A stretch of 64,000 bases of DNA from DATFDN01 sp963830565. GTDB lineage: Bacteria; Pseudomonadota; Alphaproteobacteria; Acetobacterales; Acetobacteraceae. Of the stretch, positions 30,595 to 41,600 are shown piece by piece (within the stretch, counting starts at the first letter, position 1; each line of letters starts with the position of its first letter). The stretch is taken from positions 124,001-188,000 of the forward strand of contig CAWHMO010000013.1 in assembly GCA_963830565.1 (NCBI GenBank), given 5' to 3'. The notes under the pieces were generated by a model, which was not told where the DNA came from, searched no databases, and was given only the letters and a program-made list of their open reading frames with translations. Position numbers and translations under genes: made by a program.

Positions 30595-32769
30595 ATGTCC
30601 GCCGAACCGAAGCAAGTCTCCCTCGACGAACCAGCCCGCGCTCACGGCCGCGTCCGTCTGACGCTGCGCCTCAAGCTCGTCGGGCTGCTGCTCGCGTTCG
30701 GCATCGTGCCGGCGGCGGTCATCAGCGGCGCGGTCCTCGCCAAGGCGTCCTACTTTCGCACCATCGTCATGGCACGCATGGCCGACAGCGCGGTAGCCAT
30801 CAACGACATCATCGATCGCAACCTGTTCGAGCGGTATGGCGACGTCCAGGCGTTCGGGATGAACGTGGCCGCGCACGATCCTGCCAACTGGAACCATCCG
30901 GGGGCGCAGAACCCGCTGGTGCGCGTGATGAACCAGTATGTCTCGGCCTACGGGGTCTATAAGCTCGCGATGCTGGTTGATCCCCGTGGTAACGTGCTCG
31001 CGGTGAACACCGCAAATGCGCGCGGCAAGCCGATCGAGACCGGCTGGCTGTACGGCCAGTCCTTCGCCTCCGCTCCGTGGTTCGCCAAGGTGATGAAGGG
31101 GCAGTTCCTGGAGGGACGCAACGGCTTCACCGGGACGGTTGTCGAGCAGCCGGCGGTCTCGCCGCTGGTCGCGAAGGCCTATCCCGGCGAGGACGGCTAT
31201 AGCATCGCCTTCGCCGCCCCGGTTCACGATCAGGCCGGCAAGTCGATCGGGGTATGGGTGAACTTCGCGAGCTTCGATCTGGTGGAGCAGATCGTCGGCG
31301 ACTTCTATCGGCGGCTATCCGCCGAAGGCTTGCCAGGGGCGGAGCTGACGGTGCTCGATCCGTCAGGCCGGGTGATCGTGGACTGGGACCCGACACGACC
31401 CGATCAGGCCGCCGGCTACCGGCGGGATTTCGGAGTGATCGGTCAACTCGTGTCTGCCGGCGCCGCGGCGGCGAAAGCGGCGGCGGTTGACGGACATGGC
31501 GCGCTAGTCTCGATGCACGCCCGCAAGCACTTGGAAGCGGCCACCGGCTATGCCGCGAGCACGGGTGCTTACGACTACCCCGGCCTCGGTTGGTCGGTGA
31601 TGGTCCGCGTGCCGTCGCGCGAGGCGTTCGCGGCGCTGAACTCGGTCGAGAACGAGATCCTGTTGGTGCTCGGGGTGTCACTGGCCGGCATCATCCTGCT
31701 CGGCTGGTGCGCAGGACGAGGCGTGTCCGGTCCGATCGGCGCCCTGGAGCGCGTGATGCGCCGCCTCGCCGAAGGTGACACCGCGGCCGAGGTGCCAGGC
31801 CTGACCCGGCGCGACGAGATCGGCGACATGGCGCGCGCGGTGCGGGTGTTCAAGGAAAACGGAATCGAGCGCGAGCGGCTGGCCGCCGAGCAGCAGAGCG
31901 AGCACGCGGCCAAGGCGCAGCGTGCGCTCCACCTGGAGAAGCTGGTACGGGCCTTCGAGGACAAGGTCGGCAGCCTGGTCGGCATGGTCGCCTCGTCGGC
32001 GACCGAGCTGGAAGCGACCGCGCGGGAGATGTCCTCGACGGCTGGCCAGACCGATCAGCAGGCCGCGACCGTGGCCGCGGCGGCGGAGGAGGCGAGCGCG
32101 GGCGGGCAATCGGTCGCCTCGGCCGCCGAGCAGCTTACCGCGTCCATCGCCGAGATCAGCCGACAGATGGCGCAGGCCGCGACCGTTACCGGGAAAGCGA
32201 CCGAGGACGCGCGGCGAACCGATGGGATCGTCCGCGCCCTGGCCGACAGCGCGCGAAAGATTGGCGACGTGGTGCAACTCATCACCAACATCGCCGGCCA
32301 GACAAACCTGCTGGCACTGAACGCCACGATCGAGGCGGCCCGCGCCGGGGAGGCCGGAAAGGGCTTCGCCGTGGTCGCGTCCGAGGTGAAGGGCCTAGCC
32401 CAGCAGACCGCCCGCGCAACGGAGGAGATCGCCGCGCAGATCAACCAAATCCAAGGCGCGACCGACGAAGCCGTGAGCGCCATCCAGGGCATCGCCCGCA
32501 TCATCGGCGAGATCAGCGCCATCGCCACCGCGGTCGCCTCGGCAGTCGAGGAGCAGGGGGCCGCGACAGCCGAGATCGCCCGGACCGTGCAGCAGACCGC
32601 GGTGAGCACGCAGGAGGTCACGGTGAACATCGCCAATGTCAGCCAGGCGGCTGGCGACACCGGCGCTGCCGCAAGTCAGGTCCTGAGCGCCGCCGGAGGG
32701 CTTTCCAAGCAGGCCGAGCAGCTTTCCAGCGAGGTCAACGGGTTCGTCGCGGAGGTGCGCGCGGCGTAG
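30595..32769 (+). CDS. Methyl-accepting chemotaxis protein
   Basis: This is a chemoreceptor of 724 residues. A first membrane helix (about 24-46, VGLLLAFGIVPAAVISGAVL) is followed by a periplasmic Cache-type sensing region of about 290 residues. A second helix (EILLVLGVSLAGIILLGWCA) and a HAMP domain (LTRRDEIGDMARAVRVF) come next. The methyl-accepting domain has the conserved hairpin tip ITNIAGQTNLLALNATIEAA. It signals to CheA/CheW, which are not in the window. Ligand unknown; calcium-channel-like or small-organic-acid Cache are possible. GTG 30592 is an alternative start. Confidence 0.95.
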   Translation: MSAEPKQVSLDEPARAHGRVRLTLRLKLVGLLLAFGIVPAAVISGAVLAKASYFRTIVMARMADSAVAINDIIDRNLFERYGDVQAFGMNVAAHDPANWNHPGAQNPLVRVMNQYVSAYGVYKLAMLVDPRGNVLAVNTANARGKPIETGWLYGQSFASAPWFAKVMKGQFLEGRNGFTGTVVEQPAVSPLVAKAYPGEDGYSIAFAAPVHDQAGKSIGVWVNFASFDLVEQIVGDFYRRLSAEGLPGAELTVLDPSGRVIVDWDPTRPDQAAGYRRDFGVIGQLVSAGAAAAKAAAVDGHGALVSMHARKHLEAATGYAASTGAYDYPGLGWSVMVRVPSREAFAALNSVENEILLVLGVSLAGIILLGWCAGRGVSGPIGALERVMRRLAEGDTAAEVPGLTRRDEIGDMARAVRVFKENGIERERLAAEQQSEHAAKAQRALHLEKLVRAFEDKVGSLVGMVASSATELEATAREMSSTAGQTDQQAATVAAAAEEASAGGQSVASAAEQLTASIAEISRQMAQAATVTGKATEDARRTDGIVRALADSARKIGDVVQLITNIAGQTNLLALNATIEAARAGEAGKGFAVVASEVKGLAQQTARATEEIAAQINQIQGATDEAVSAIQGIARIIGEISAIATAVASAVEEQGAATAEIARTVQQTAVSTQEVTVNIANVSQAAGDTGAAASQVLSAAGGLSKQAEQLSSEVNGFVAEVRAA

Positions 32770-32788
32770 ACTGAGGCCAGCCGGGCCC

Positions 32789-33349
32789 TCAGCGGGTGGG
32801 GACCAGTCCCTGCTGGAAGCCGAGCGCGCCCAGCGTGGCCGGGTTGAGCTGGCTGTTCGGCTCCAGGCCACGGCTGTGCTGGAAACGGGCGATCGCCTCC
32901 TGCGTCTCCGGCCCCCAGACGCCATCCATCGGGCCGCGGTAGAAGCCCATGTCCCGCAACCGGCCCTGCATCGCGCGCACCTGGTCGGGCGCGACGGCAG
33001 CGGCCGCAGGCGGGACCGGGCCGGCTTGCCCGGCGGCGGTCTGCGGCCCGCCCAGCAATGCATCGACATTGAGGCCCATCGTGGCCACGGTCGCCTGATT
33101 GAGCTGGCCAGTGACCTGCAGCCCGTGCGTCTGCTGGAATCGCTGTAACGCGACGACGCTGTCCGGTCCCCACGCGCCGTCGATCCGGCCGCCATAGTCG
33201 CCGGCCTGATGCAAACGGTCCTGGACCGACTGCACGGCGGAGCGGGACAGCGGCTGGACGTAGGTGAGCTGCGGCGGCATCGGCTGCGCATGCGCGGCAA
33301 GGCCGATGCCGGTCAGCAGGGTTACGATCGGAAGAATTCGGGGCTGCAT
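32789..33349 (-). CDS. Secreted peptidoglycan-binding-domain protein
   Basis: The 186-residue protein has a signal peptide (ILPIVTLLTGIGLAAHAQ) and two PG_binding_1 repeats. The first (about 43-93) has DYGGRIDGAWGPDSVVALQR and the second (about 129-178) has FYRGPMDGVWGPETQEAIAR. An alanine/proline linker joins them. There is no catalytic domain. It probably anchors to or senses the cell wall. Its stop faces the chemoreceptor stop. Confidence 0.88.
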   Translation of the reverse strand: MQPRILPIVTLLTGIGLAAHAQPMPPQLTYVQPLSRSAVQSVQDRLHQAGDYGGRIDGAWGPDSVVALQRFQQTHGLQVTGQLNQATVATMGLNVDALLGGPQTAAGQAGPVPPAAAAVAPDQVRAMQGRLRDMGFYRGPMDGVWGPETQEAIARFQHSRGLEPNSQLNPATLGALGFQQGLVPTR

Positions 33350-33427
33350 GGGTGTCCCTCCTGGCCCAAGGACGCCGGGCGCGCGCGTTTCGTTCTGGTA
33401 ACGCCGCCCGGAGCTGACGGTTCGCGC

Positions 33428-34443
33428 TCAGCCGGCGGGAACGCCCTTCGTCGTCGAGTACCTCGAAATGCAGCGCCTGCCCCGGCCGTGCCACGGCGTG
33501 GATCGCGTGCGCGGCGATCGCCGCTTCGCTGAAGCCTTGCAGGATCAGCTTGAGCTTGCCCGGATAGTGCGCCACGTCCCCGATCGCGAACACGCCGGGA
33601 AGGCTCGTCTGGCAGGTCGCAGGATCGACCCGGACGTGGTGCATCTCCAGATCGAGCCCCCAGCCGGCGATCGGGCCGAGATCGGTCGAAAGGCCGAAAA
33701 ACGCGAGCAGCGCGTCGGCCGGCAGAAGCTTTGCCTCGCCTTTCAGGGTGGCCACCTCGACCGCGGTGAGAATGCCCTCCCGGCCATGCAACCCGGACAG
33801 TTGATACGGGATGACGAGATCGATCTCGCCGCGCGCCGCCGCCACCTCGATCTGGGCGGCGCTCTCCGGGGCGGCGCGGAACCTCGGACGGCGATGCACG
33901 ACGGCCACGCGGGCGATGTCCTTCAGCGCGAGCGCCCAATCAACCGCCGAATCCCCGCCGCCGGCGATCACCACCCGCTTGTCGCGGAAGTCCTCGCGCC
34001 GGCGGACGTGGTCCTGCACCGCACCCGTGGCCTCGTAGGCGGCCAGCCCGGGCAGGGGCGGCCGGTTGGGGCCGAAGGCGCCGGCGCCGGCGGCGATGAG
34101 GACGGCCTTGGCGCGCACCGCCTCGCCCCGGTCGGTGCCGATCGTGAAGGCGCCGGCCGCGCCTTCCAGGCGCTCGACCCGGCGGCCCAGCAGACGCGGG
34201 GCGTGAAACGGCGCGATCTGGTGTTCGAGCCGCGCCACCAGCTCGCCGGCGGCGATCGCCGGGTGCGCAGGGATGTCATAGATCGGCTTTTCGGGATACA
34301 GCGCGGCGCATTGCCCGCCGGCCTCGCCGAGCGCGTCGATCAGCACCGCGCTCAGCTTCAGCATCCCCAGTTCGAACACCGCGAACAGACCGATCGGGCC
34401 GGCTCCGATGATGGCGACGTCGGTTTCCAGAATCCTGGCTCAT
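33428..34443 (-). pseudogene. Ferredoxin/flavodoxin-NADP reductase, thioredoxin-reductase-like type, two one-base insertions
   Basis: This is an FAD- and NADPH-binding reductase that exchanges electrons between NADPH and ferredoxin. Motifs are the N-terminal GAGPIGLFAVFELG, EAGGQCAALYPEKPIYDIP, GGGDSAVDWAL and the C-terminal TSLPGVFAIGDVAHYPGKLK. The ATG at 34443 (MSQ-) is out of frame with the body because of one extra base near 34434. The expected end (FEYSTTKGVPAG, TGA at 33428) is also hidden by one extra base near 33461, which lets the frame run on into the next gene's region. With both removed the protein is 337 residues, normal for the family. Sequence error is likely. Confidence 0.85.
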
Positions 34444-34524
34444 GCCGATTCCGTACGGCACGGGGCGGCATCAGGGCAACCATTCGGTTGTGCGCGTTTC
34501 GGGGGATGCGGCAGAGTGGCCGGA

Positions 34525-34983
34525 ATGGCGGAGCCCGACCAAGTCGTTGATCTTCCCGACCTCGTCGCGACCGAGCGCCTGGCCAGCGCGGTGGCCGCGC
34601 TGGCGTGTCCGGGCGATGCGATCCTGCTCGAAGGCCCGCTCGGCGCCGGCAAGACCGCCTTCGCACGCGCCTTCCTACGCGCTCTGACCGACGATCCGGC
34701 GCTGGAGGTGCCAAGCCCGAGCTTCACCTTGCTGCAGACCTACGACACGCGCATCGGCGCGGTGCATCACCTCGACCTCTGGCGGTTGGACGGGCCGGGC
34801 GGGCTGGCGGAGCTGGGCTGGGATGATGCCGCGGGCGACCTGGTGATGGTGGAGTGGCCCGACCGGCTGGGCGCGCTGCGGCCGGATCACGCGCTGACTT
34901 TGCAGCTTTTCCTCGGTCTTGGAGAGGCTCGGCGCGCGCGCCTGACCGGCTGGCCCGACCGCCTCGACGCGATCCTGTCATGA
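34525..34983 (+). CDS. tsaE: tRNA threonylcarbamoyladenosine biosynthesis protein TsaE
   Basis: TsaE is the ATPase of the t6A tRNA-modification complex with TsaB and TsaD. The 152-residue protein has a Walker A motif (EGPLGAGKTAFARAFLRAL), SPSFTLLQTYD, HHLDLWRLDG and a C-terminal VEWPDRL, all typical. Start ATG 34525 matches the family N-terminus. Its stop overlaps the start of the nucleotidyltransferase gene (ATGA). The usual kinase-type amgK gene between them is absent. Confidence 0.96.
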   Translation: MAEPDQVVDLPDLVATERLASAVAALACPGDAILLEGPLGAGKTAFARAFLRALTDDPALEVPSPSFTLLQTYDTRIGAVHHLDLWRLDGPGGLAELGWDDAAGDLVMVEWPDRLGALRPDHALTLQLFLGLGEARRARLTGWPDRLDAILS

Positions 34984-35711
34984 CCACACCGCGCACCGCC
35001 ATGGTGCTGGCCGCCGGGCTGGGTCGGCGGATGCGGCCGCTGACCGCGGATCTGCCCAAGCCGCTGCTGCTGCTGGGCGGGCGCACCCTGCTCGATCACG
35101 CGCTCGACCGCTTGGCCGAGGCGTCGGTCGAGACGGCGGTTGTCAACGCGCACTGGCGTGCCGAGCGGATCGAATCCCATCTCGCCGCCCGCGCCGCCGC
35201 CGGGCTTCGGCCGGCGAGCGTGGTGCGGACCGAGGTGGCATTGCTCGATACCGGGGGCGCCGCGCGCGCGGCGCGCGATCTGCTGGGGCCGGGTCCGTTC
35301 TTCGTGGTGAACGGCAATTCATTCTGGCTGAACGGCCCCTGCCCAGCGCTGACACGGCTCGGCCAGGCCTGGGAATCGGGCGATGCGGACTGCGTGGTGC
35401 TGGTCCATCGCACCGCGCAGGCCCATGCCGAGGTCGGACGCGGCGATTTCGCGCTCAATTCGTGGGGGCGGCCGCGCCGGCCCGGCGAGCGCGAGGTGGT
35501 GCCCTACATCTACGCCGGCGCGCAAATCGTCGGGCCGGCGCTGATGGACCAGGCCCCGGATGGGGCATTCAGCATGAACCTGCTCTGGGACCGCGCCATG
35601 ACCGCCGGCCGTGCCCGCGCCGTAGTGCATGACGGGTCGTGGTTCCACCTCTCCACCCCCGCCGACCTCGCCGAGGCCGAGGCGATCCTGAACGCGGGAC
35701 TACCGGGTTGA
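34980..35711 (+). CDS. murU: MurU-like nucleotidyltransferase (N-acetylmuramate-1-phosphate uridylyltransferase)
   Basis: The 243-residue sugar-phosphate nucleotidyltransferase has the signature AMVLAAGLGRRMRPLTADLP followed by KPLL, and downstream LLDTGGAARAA and FFVVNGNSFWL. In Alphaproteobacteria the tsaE-amgK-murU-addB locus recycles cell-wall N-acetylmuramate to UDP-MurNAc; MurU makes UDP-MurNAc from the 1-phosphate. The position supports that role. The kinase partner AmgK is missing here. It overlaps tsaE and addB by 4 bases each. Confidence 0.85.
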   Translation: MTTPRTAMVLAAGLGRRMRPLTADLPKPLLLLGGRTLLDHALDRLAEASVETAVVNAHWRAERIESHLAARAAAGLRPASVVRTEVALLDTGGAARAARDLLGPGPFFVVNGNSFWLNGPCPALTRLGQAWESGDADCVVLVHRTAQAHAEVGRGDFALNSWGRPRRPGEREVVPYIYAGAQIVGPALMDQAPDGAFSMNLLWDRAMTAGRARAVVHDGSWFHLSTPADLAEAEAILNAGLPG

Positions 35712-38671
35712 ATCTGTTCACCCTGCCGCCGCACCTACCCTTCCTCGACGCCATCGCGGCGGAGTGGCTGGCGGCCGGGACGCAGGACCCCCTCGCGACG
35801 GCCGACGGACTTATCCTGCTGCCCACCCGTCGCGCGGCGCGATCGCTGGCGGAGGCGTTCCTGCGCGCCACCGAGGGGCAGGCGCTGCTGCTCCCGCGCA
35901 TCACCGCGATCGGGGCCCTGGACGAGGCGCCGCTGGCGCTTGCCGGCGCCCTGCATCTGCCGCCGCCGGTGGAGCCGGCGCGGCGCCTGGCGGCCCTGTC
36001 ACGCCTGATCCTGGCCATGAGCGGGGGTGCCGGCGCGCCGCGCACCGCCGACCGCGCCTGGCGGCTCGCCGAAGAGCTGGCATCGCTGATGGACGAGGCG
36101 GAGCGGGCCGAGATCGACCTCGCCGCCCGCCTGCCCGACGCCGCCGATCCGGCATTCGCCCGTCACTGGGCGCAGACCTTGTCCTTCCTGCGCATCGTCA
36201 CCGAGCATTGGCCGGCTTGGCTTGCCGAACAGGGCGCGATGAACCCGGCCGCGCGACAGGTCGCGCTGCTCGACGCCCAAGCTGCGGCATGGGAGCGCGA
36301 CAAGCCGACCCATCGCGTGCTCGTCGCCGGTGCGACCGCGGCCATCCCGGCGGTCGCCCGCCTCGCCGGCGTGGTCGCGCGGCTGCCGGCCGGGGCCGTG
36401 GTGCTGCCGGGGCTCGACCACGACCTGTCCGAGGCGGCATGGGAGGCGCTGGAGCCCTCGCACCCCCAGGCCGGGCTGCGCGACCTATTGCAGGGCCTCG
36501 AGGCGACGCGCGGCGACGTGCGGCCCTTTCCGGCGACGCCCGCCTCGGTGGTTCCGTCCTCGCGCGCCGCGCTGCTGCGCCGCGCCTTGCTGCCCGGCGC
36601 CGCGCTGGCGGAGGACTGGACCGAGGGCGGGTCGGCCGATGCCGGTGGGCTGTTCCGGCTGGAGCCGGCCGATCAGCAGGAGGAGGCGGCTGCCATCGCG
36701 CTCATCCTGCGCGACGCGCTGGAGAGACCGGGCACCCGCGCCGCGCTGGTCACGCCCGACCGCGCACTGGCGGCGCGGGTCATGGCGGAGCTGCTGCGCT
36801 GGGACATCGTCGCCGACGACAGCGCCGGAGAGGCGCTGGCCGAGACGCCACCTGCCGTGTTCCTGCGCCTGCTCGCCCGCGCCGTGGCCGAGGAGCTGGC
36901 GCCGGTGCCGCTCCTTGCCGTGCTCAAGCACCCGCTCGCCGCCGCCGGCCTGTCGCCCGCCGCCTGCCGTTCCGGCGCGCGCGCGCTGGAGCTGGCCTGC
37001 CTGCGCGGCCCCCGTCCCTCCCCCGGCCTGACTGGCCTGCGCCGGGGCATGGCACGGGCGCGGACCGCGCCCCGCGATGCCGCCGACCTGCTCGACCGGG
37101 CGGAACAATGCCTCGCCCCGGCGCTGCGGTTCGGCGCCACCGTCGCCGCCGCGCCGGCCGAGGCGCTTGCGGGACTGATCGAAGCGGCCGAACGCCTCGC
37201 CGCAACCGACCAGGTATCAGGACCAACCCGCCTCTGGTCCGGCGAGGAGGGCGAAGCGCTGTCGGCGCACCTGGCCGCCGTGCTGGACGGGGCGTCGCTG
37301 CTGCCTGACCAGCCGCGATCCGTGCTTTCGGGCCTGCTCGACGCTGTGCTCGCCAGCGGCCCGGCCGTCCGCAGCCGCCGTGCGCTGCGCGGGCGCGGCG
37401 GGGCGGAGCATCCCAGGGTGTTCATCTGGGGGCTGTTGGAAGCACGGCTGCAAAGCGTGGACGTGCTCGTGCTCGGCGGCCTGACCGAGGGCGTCTGGCC
37501 TCCCGCCGCCGAGCCCGGCCCGTGGCTGTCGCGGCCGATGCGCGCGCGCGTCGGCCTGCCCTCGCCGGAGGCGGCGATCGGCCAGGCCGCGCATGACTTC
37601 GCCGCCTCGGTCTGCGCCGCGCCAGAGGTGATCCTTTCCTGCCCCCACCGAGTGGACGGCGCGCCCGCGGTGCCGGCGCGCTGGCTCACCCGTCTGGACA
37701 TGTTCCTCGCCGGCCGTGCGGCGACGCTGCCTCGCCACCCGGCCGCCGGCTGGGCGCGGGCGCTGGACCAGCCGATCGCGCTGCGCCCGGCTCCCCCGCC
37801 TGCTCCCTGCCCCGCTGTCGCCAAGCGCCCGCGCCGGCTGAGCGTGACCGAGATCGAGACCTGGCTGCGCGACCCCTACGCGATTCATGCCCGCCACGTC
37901 CTGGGCCTGCGCGCGCTGGCCCCGCTGGAGGAGGACACGGACGCCGCCGATTACGGCTCGATGGTCCATGCCGGGCTGCATCGGTTCCTCGAGGAGGTCG
38001 GCGCGGCCTGGCCGGACGAGGCGCACGCGCGGCTGCACCATCACCTGCTGCGCGCGATGGCGGACTCCGATCTGCGGGAGGCTCTCGCCAACTGGTGGGC
38101 GCCCCGGCTGGAGCGGATCGCCGCCTGGGTTGCCACGACCGAGGCGGAGCGACGCTCGGCCATGAGCCTGCACGCCGTCTCTCCGGAAGTGAAGGGTGCC
38201 TGGGAGATTTCGCGTCCGGGCGGGCGGTTCGTCCTGATCGGCCGCGCCGACCGGATCGAGCGTCGTACCGATGGCCGGCTTGTCATCCTCGACTACAAGA
38301 CCGGGACACTGCCCGGCCAGGGTGACGTCGATGCAGGTCTGGCGCCACAGCTTCCGCTTGAGGCGGCCATGGTGCTGGCGGGCGCGTTCGGGCCGGATCT
38401 GGCCGGCGAGATGGCGGAGCTGGCCTACTGGCAGATCAGCGGCGGGTTCGAGCCCGGCAAGGTTCACCGGCTGTTCAACGGCGATGCCGTCGCCATCGCC
38501 GAGGCCGCCCGCGTCGCGGGCGACGCGCTCGGGGCTCTGATCGACGCGTTCGACGATCCGGCGCGCTGCTATCTGTCCCAGCCGCACCCTGCCCGCGCCC
38601 CGCGCTTCTCGGATTACGCGCAACTGGCTCGAGTGGCGGAGTGGGCCGCGGGCGGCGGGGAGGAACCATGA
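35708..38671 (+). CDS. addB: Double-strand-break repair protein AddB
   Basis: AddB is the nuclease/inactive-helicase subunit of the AddAB exonuclease, the alphaproteobacterial counterpart of RecBCD. The 987-residue frame starts at TTG 35708, which overlaps the murU stop (TTGA). The N-terminal half is a degenerate helicase (LPTRRAARSLAEAF). The C-terminus has a RecB-like PD-(D/E)XK nuclease with RTDGRLVILDYKTGTLPG (conserved Asp and Lys) and QLPLEAAM. The stop overlaps the addA start. The frame is intact. Confidence 0.95.
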   Translation: MNLFTLPPHLPFLDAIAAEWLAAGTQDPLATADGLILLPTRRAARSLAEAFLRATEGQALLLPRITAIGALDEAPLALAGALHLPPPVEPARRLAALSRLILAMSGGAGAPRTADRAWRLAEELASLMDEAERAEIDLAARLPDAADPAFARHWAQTLSFLRIVTEHWPAWLAEQGAMNPAARQVALLDAQAAAWERDKPTHRVLVAGATAAIPAVARLAGVVARLPAGAVVLPGLDHDLSEAAWEALEPSHPQAGLRDLLQGLEATRGDVRPFPATPASVVPSSRAALLRRALLPGAALAEDWTEGGSADAGGLFRLEPADQQEEAAAIALILRDALERPGTRAALVTPDRALAARVMAELLRWDIVADDSAGEALAETPPAVFLRLLARAVAEELAPVPLLAVLKHPLAAAGLSPAACRSGARALELACLRGPRPSPGLTGLRRGMARARTAPRDAADLLDRAEQCLAPALRFGATVAAAPAEALAGLIEAAERLAATDQVSGPTRLWSGEEGEALSAHLAAVLDGASLLPDQPRSVLSGLLDAVLASGPAVRSRRALRGRGGAEHPRVFIWGLLEARLQSVDVLVLGGLTEGVWPPAAEPGPWLSRPMRARVGLPSPEAAIGQAAHDFAASVCAAPEVILSCPHRVDGAPAVPARWLTRLDMFLAGRAATLPRHPAAGWARALDQPIALRPAPPPAPCPAVAKRPRRLSVTEIETWLRDPYAIHARHVLGLRALAPLEEDTDAADYGSMVHAGLHRFLEEVGAAWPDEAHARLHHHLLRAMADSDLREALANWWAPRLERIAAWVATTEAERRSAMSLHAVSPEVKGAWEISRPGGRFVLIGRADRIERRTDGRLVILDYKTGTLPGQGDVDAGLAPQLPLEAAMVLAGAFGPDLAGEMAELAYWQISGGFEPGKVHRLFNGDAVAIAEAARVAGDALGALIDAFDDPARCYLSQPHPARAPRFSDYAQLARVAEWAAGGGEEP

Positions 38672-41600
38672 GCCAGCTCGCCCGCGACCGCGCCAACGCG
38701 GCGCAGCGCCAGGGCTCCGACCCGGCCTTCTCGGCCTTTGTCGGCGCCTCCGCCGGGTCGGGGAAGACCAAGCTTCTGACCGACCGCCTGCTGCGTCTGA
38801 TGCTGGGCGGCGCGCGGCCCGAGCGCATCCAGTGCCTGACTTTCACCAAGGCAGGGGCCGCCGAGATGGCGGTGCGCCTGCATCGCACCCTCGGCCGCTG
38901 GGTCACGCTCGACGACCGGGCGCTGGGCACGGAGCTGCAAGCGCTGACGGTCACGCCGAGCGACGAAGCGCGGCTGCGGGCGCGCGCGCTGTTCGCGACG
39001 GTGCTCGATCTGCCGGGCGGAATGCGGATCGGCACCATCCATGCCTTCTGCCAGAGCCTGTTGCGGCGGTTTCCGCTGGAGGCCTCGCTCTCGCCGCATT
39101 TTGCGGTCGCCGACGAGGTCGAGGCCGGGGACGCGCTGCACGCGGCGCGCGAGGACATGCTCGCCGGCGCGCATACCGATCAGATGCGCGCCGCACTGGG
39201 CCGCATGGCGGGGCTGACCAGTGCCGGGCAGTTCCACCGGTTGGCCGCGACGCTGCTTAGCCATAGCGAGCGTCTGGCGGCCCTCCAGACGCTCGGCACC
39301 GGACTGGCCGCCGCGCAGTGCCGCGCGCTGGGCCTCGCTCATGCCCGCGCGGAGGACGTGCTGGAGGCGGCCGTCGACCTGGCCCGAGGCCGAGGCTTTG
39401 CGCGCCGCCGCGGCCGGATCGCCGAGAAAGGCTCGCCCGACTGCCGCGAGAAAGCCCGGCAAATCCTGGATTGGCTTGACGGCGAATGCGGGACCCGGCG
39501 CGCGGCATGGCCGGCATGGCGCGAGGGGTTCCTCACCGCCCAGCGGCGAGCCGCGCGCGGCAACGAACTTCGTCAACGATAAGCTTGCCGACGCCAATCC
39601 GGGGCTGCGTGAAGCCATGCTGGTCGAGGCGAGGCGCGTAGCGGCGATCGAGGACGCGCGGCGCGGCTGCGACATGGCGGCGCTGTCGCACGCGCTGCTG
39701 ACGCTCGCGGCGCCAGTGCTGGAAGGCTATGCGCGCCGCAAGGACGCCGCCGGGCTGCTCGACTACGATGACCTGATCGGCCGCAGCTCTGCCCTGCTGG
39801 TCGATCCCGGCGCGGCCTGGGTGCTGTACAAGCTGGATGGCGGCCTTGATCACCTGCTGCTCGACGAGGTGCAGGATACGGCGCCCGCGCAATGGCGTAT
39901 CGCGCACGCGCTGACGGCCGAGTTCTTCGCCGGCGAGGGCGCGGTGGAGGCGCCGCGCACGGTGTTCGCGGTCGGCGACCGCAAGCAGTCGATCTTCTCG
40001 TTCCAGGGCGCCGATGCCGAGGAGTTCGACCGCTCCCGCGCCGCGCTCGGGGCGCGGGTGAACGCGGCGCGCGGGCGGTGGGCGGAGCCGTCGCTGAACG
40101 TCTCGTTCCGCTCGGTGGCGCCGGTGCTGGAGCTGGTGGACGCCGTGTTCGCCAATCCGCCCGCCGCCCTCGGCGTGTGCGAGCCCGGCAGCCTGCGCCA
40201 CGAAAGCGACCGCGCGGGCCAGGCCGGCTCGGTCGAGCTATGGCCGCTCTGCCCTCGGCCGGAGGAGCCCAAGGCGCCGGCCTGGACAGTGCCCGAGCGC
40301 AACCAGGGCCTCAAGTCGGCGCCGCAGGTCCTGGCCGAATCTCTGGCCGGCTGGATCGCCGAGCAGACCGCCGGCAACGTCATGATCGAGAGCCGTGGCC
40401 GTGCCCTGCGGCCCGGCGACGTCATGGTTCTCGTCCGGCGCCGCAACGAGTTCGTCCGCGGCTTGGTGCGCGAGCTGAAGGCGCGCGACGTGCCGGTTGC
40501 CGGGCTGGACCGGATGGCGCTGACCGATCAGCCCGCCGTGCAGGATCTGCTCGCCCTTGCCGATGCCCTGCTGCTGCCGCAGGACGACCTGCAGTTCGCC
40601 TGCTTCCTGACCAGCCCGCTGGGCGATCTGTCCGACGACAGTCTGATGGCGCTGGCGCTCGACCGCCCCGGCCCGCTGTGGGAGACGCTGCGCGCGCGTG
40701 CCAATGAGCGCCCGGACTGGGCGCGGGCCTGGGCGATATTCGCCGCGCTGCTCGGGCGGGTGGACTACGCGAGCCCGCACGCGCTCCTGTCGGAGGCGCT
40801 GGGACCGCTCGGCGGGCGGGCGCGGCTGTTCGCGCGCCTGGGCGCCGAGGCGGGCGAGCCGGTCGATGAGCTGCTGAACGCCGCGCTCGGCTACGCCCGG
40901 CTGCATCCGCCCTCGATGCAGGGATTCCTGCACTGGCTGCGCCGCTCGGGCGCCGAAGTGAAGCGCGAGCAGGCAGCGGCGGGCGGCACGGTCCGGGTGT
41001 TGACGGTGCATGGCGCGAAAGGGCTGCAGGCGCCCCTCGTGATCCTGCCGGACACCACCGCCGTGCCGCAGCAGGAGGGCGGCATCCTGTGGGCGCCGGA
41101 CCCGCGGACCGGCATCGAAGTGCCGCTCTGGGCGCCGCGCAAGGAGCTGCGCTGCATCGAGGCCGAAACCCTTCGCGCGCGCACGCGGACGCGGGTCATG
41201 GCGGAGCACAACCGGCTTCTATACGTCGCCCTCACCCGCGCCGAGGACCGGCTGGTGGTCTGCGGCTGGGAGCCGCGCAAGGACGTACCGCCCGATAGCT
41301 GGTACGCGCTGGTGCGGGAGGGCTTTGCCGCGTTGGATGCGGAACCCGTGGCCTTCCCGTTCTGGCAGGGGCAGGCCATGTGCCACCACCGCGCGCAGAC
41401 CGCCCCGCCCGACCGGATCGATCGAGTCGCCGAGGCCGGGCACGCGGCATTGCTGCCCGCATGGGCTGGAACCGCCCCGCTGTGGCGCCCGGCGGCGCCG
41501 CCCGTCGAGCCGCCTCGTCCGCAGCCCCTCGCACCCAGCCGGCCGGAAGGCGTGACGCTCGGCCCGGTTCCGCCGGCCCGCTCGCCGCTGCATGCGCGCC

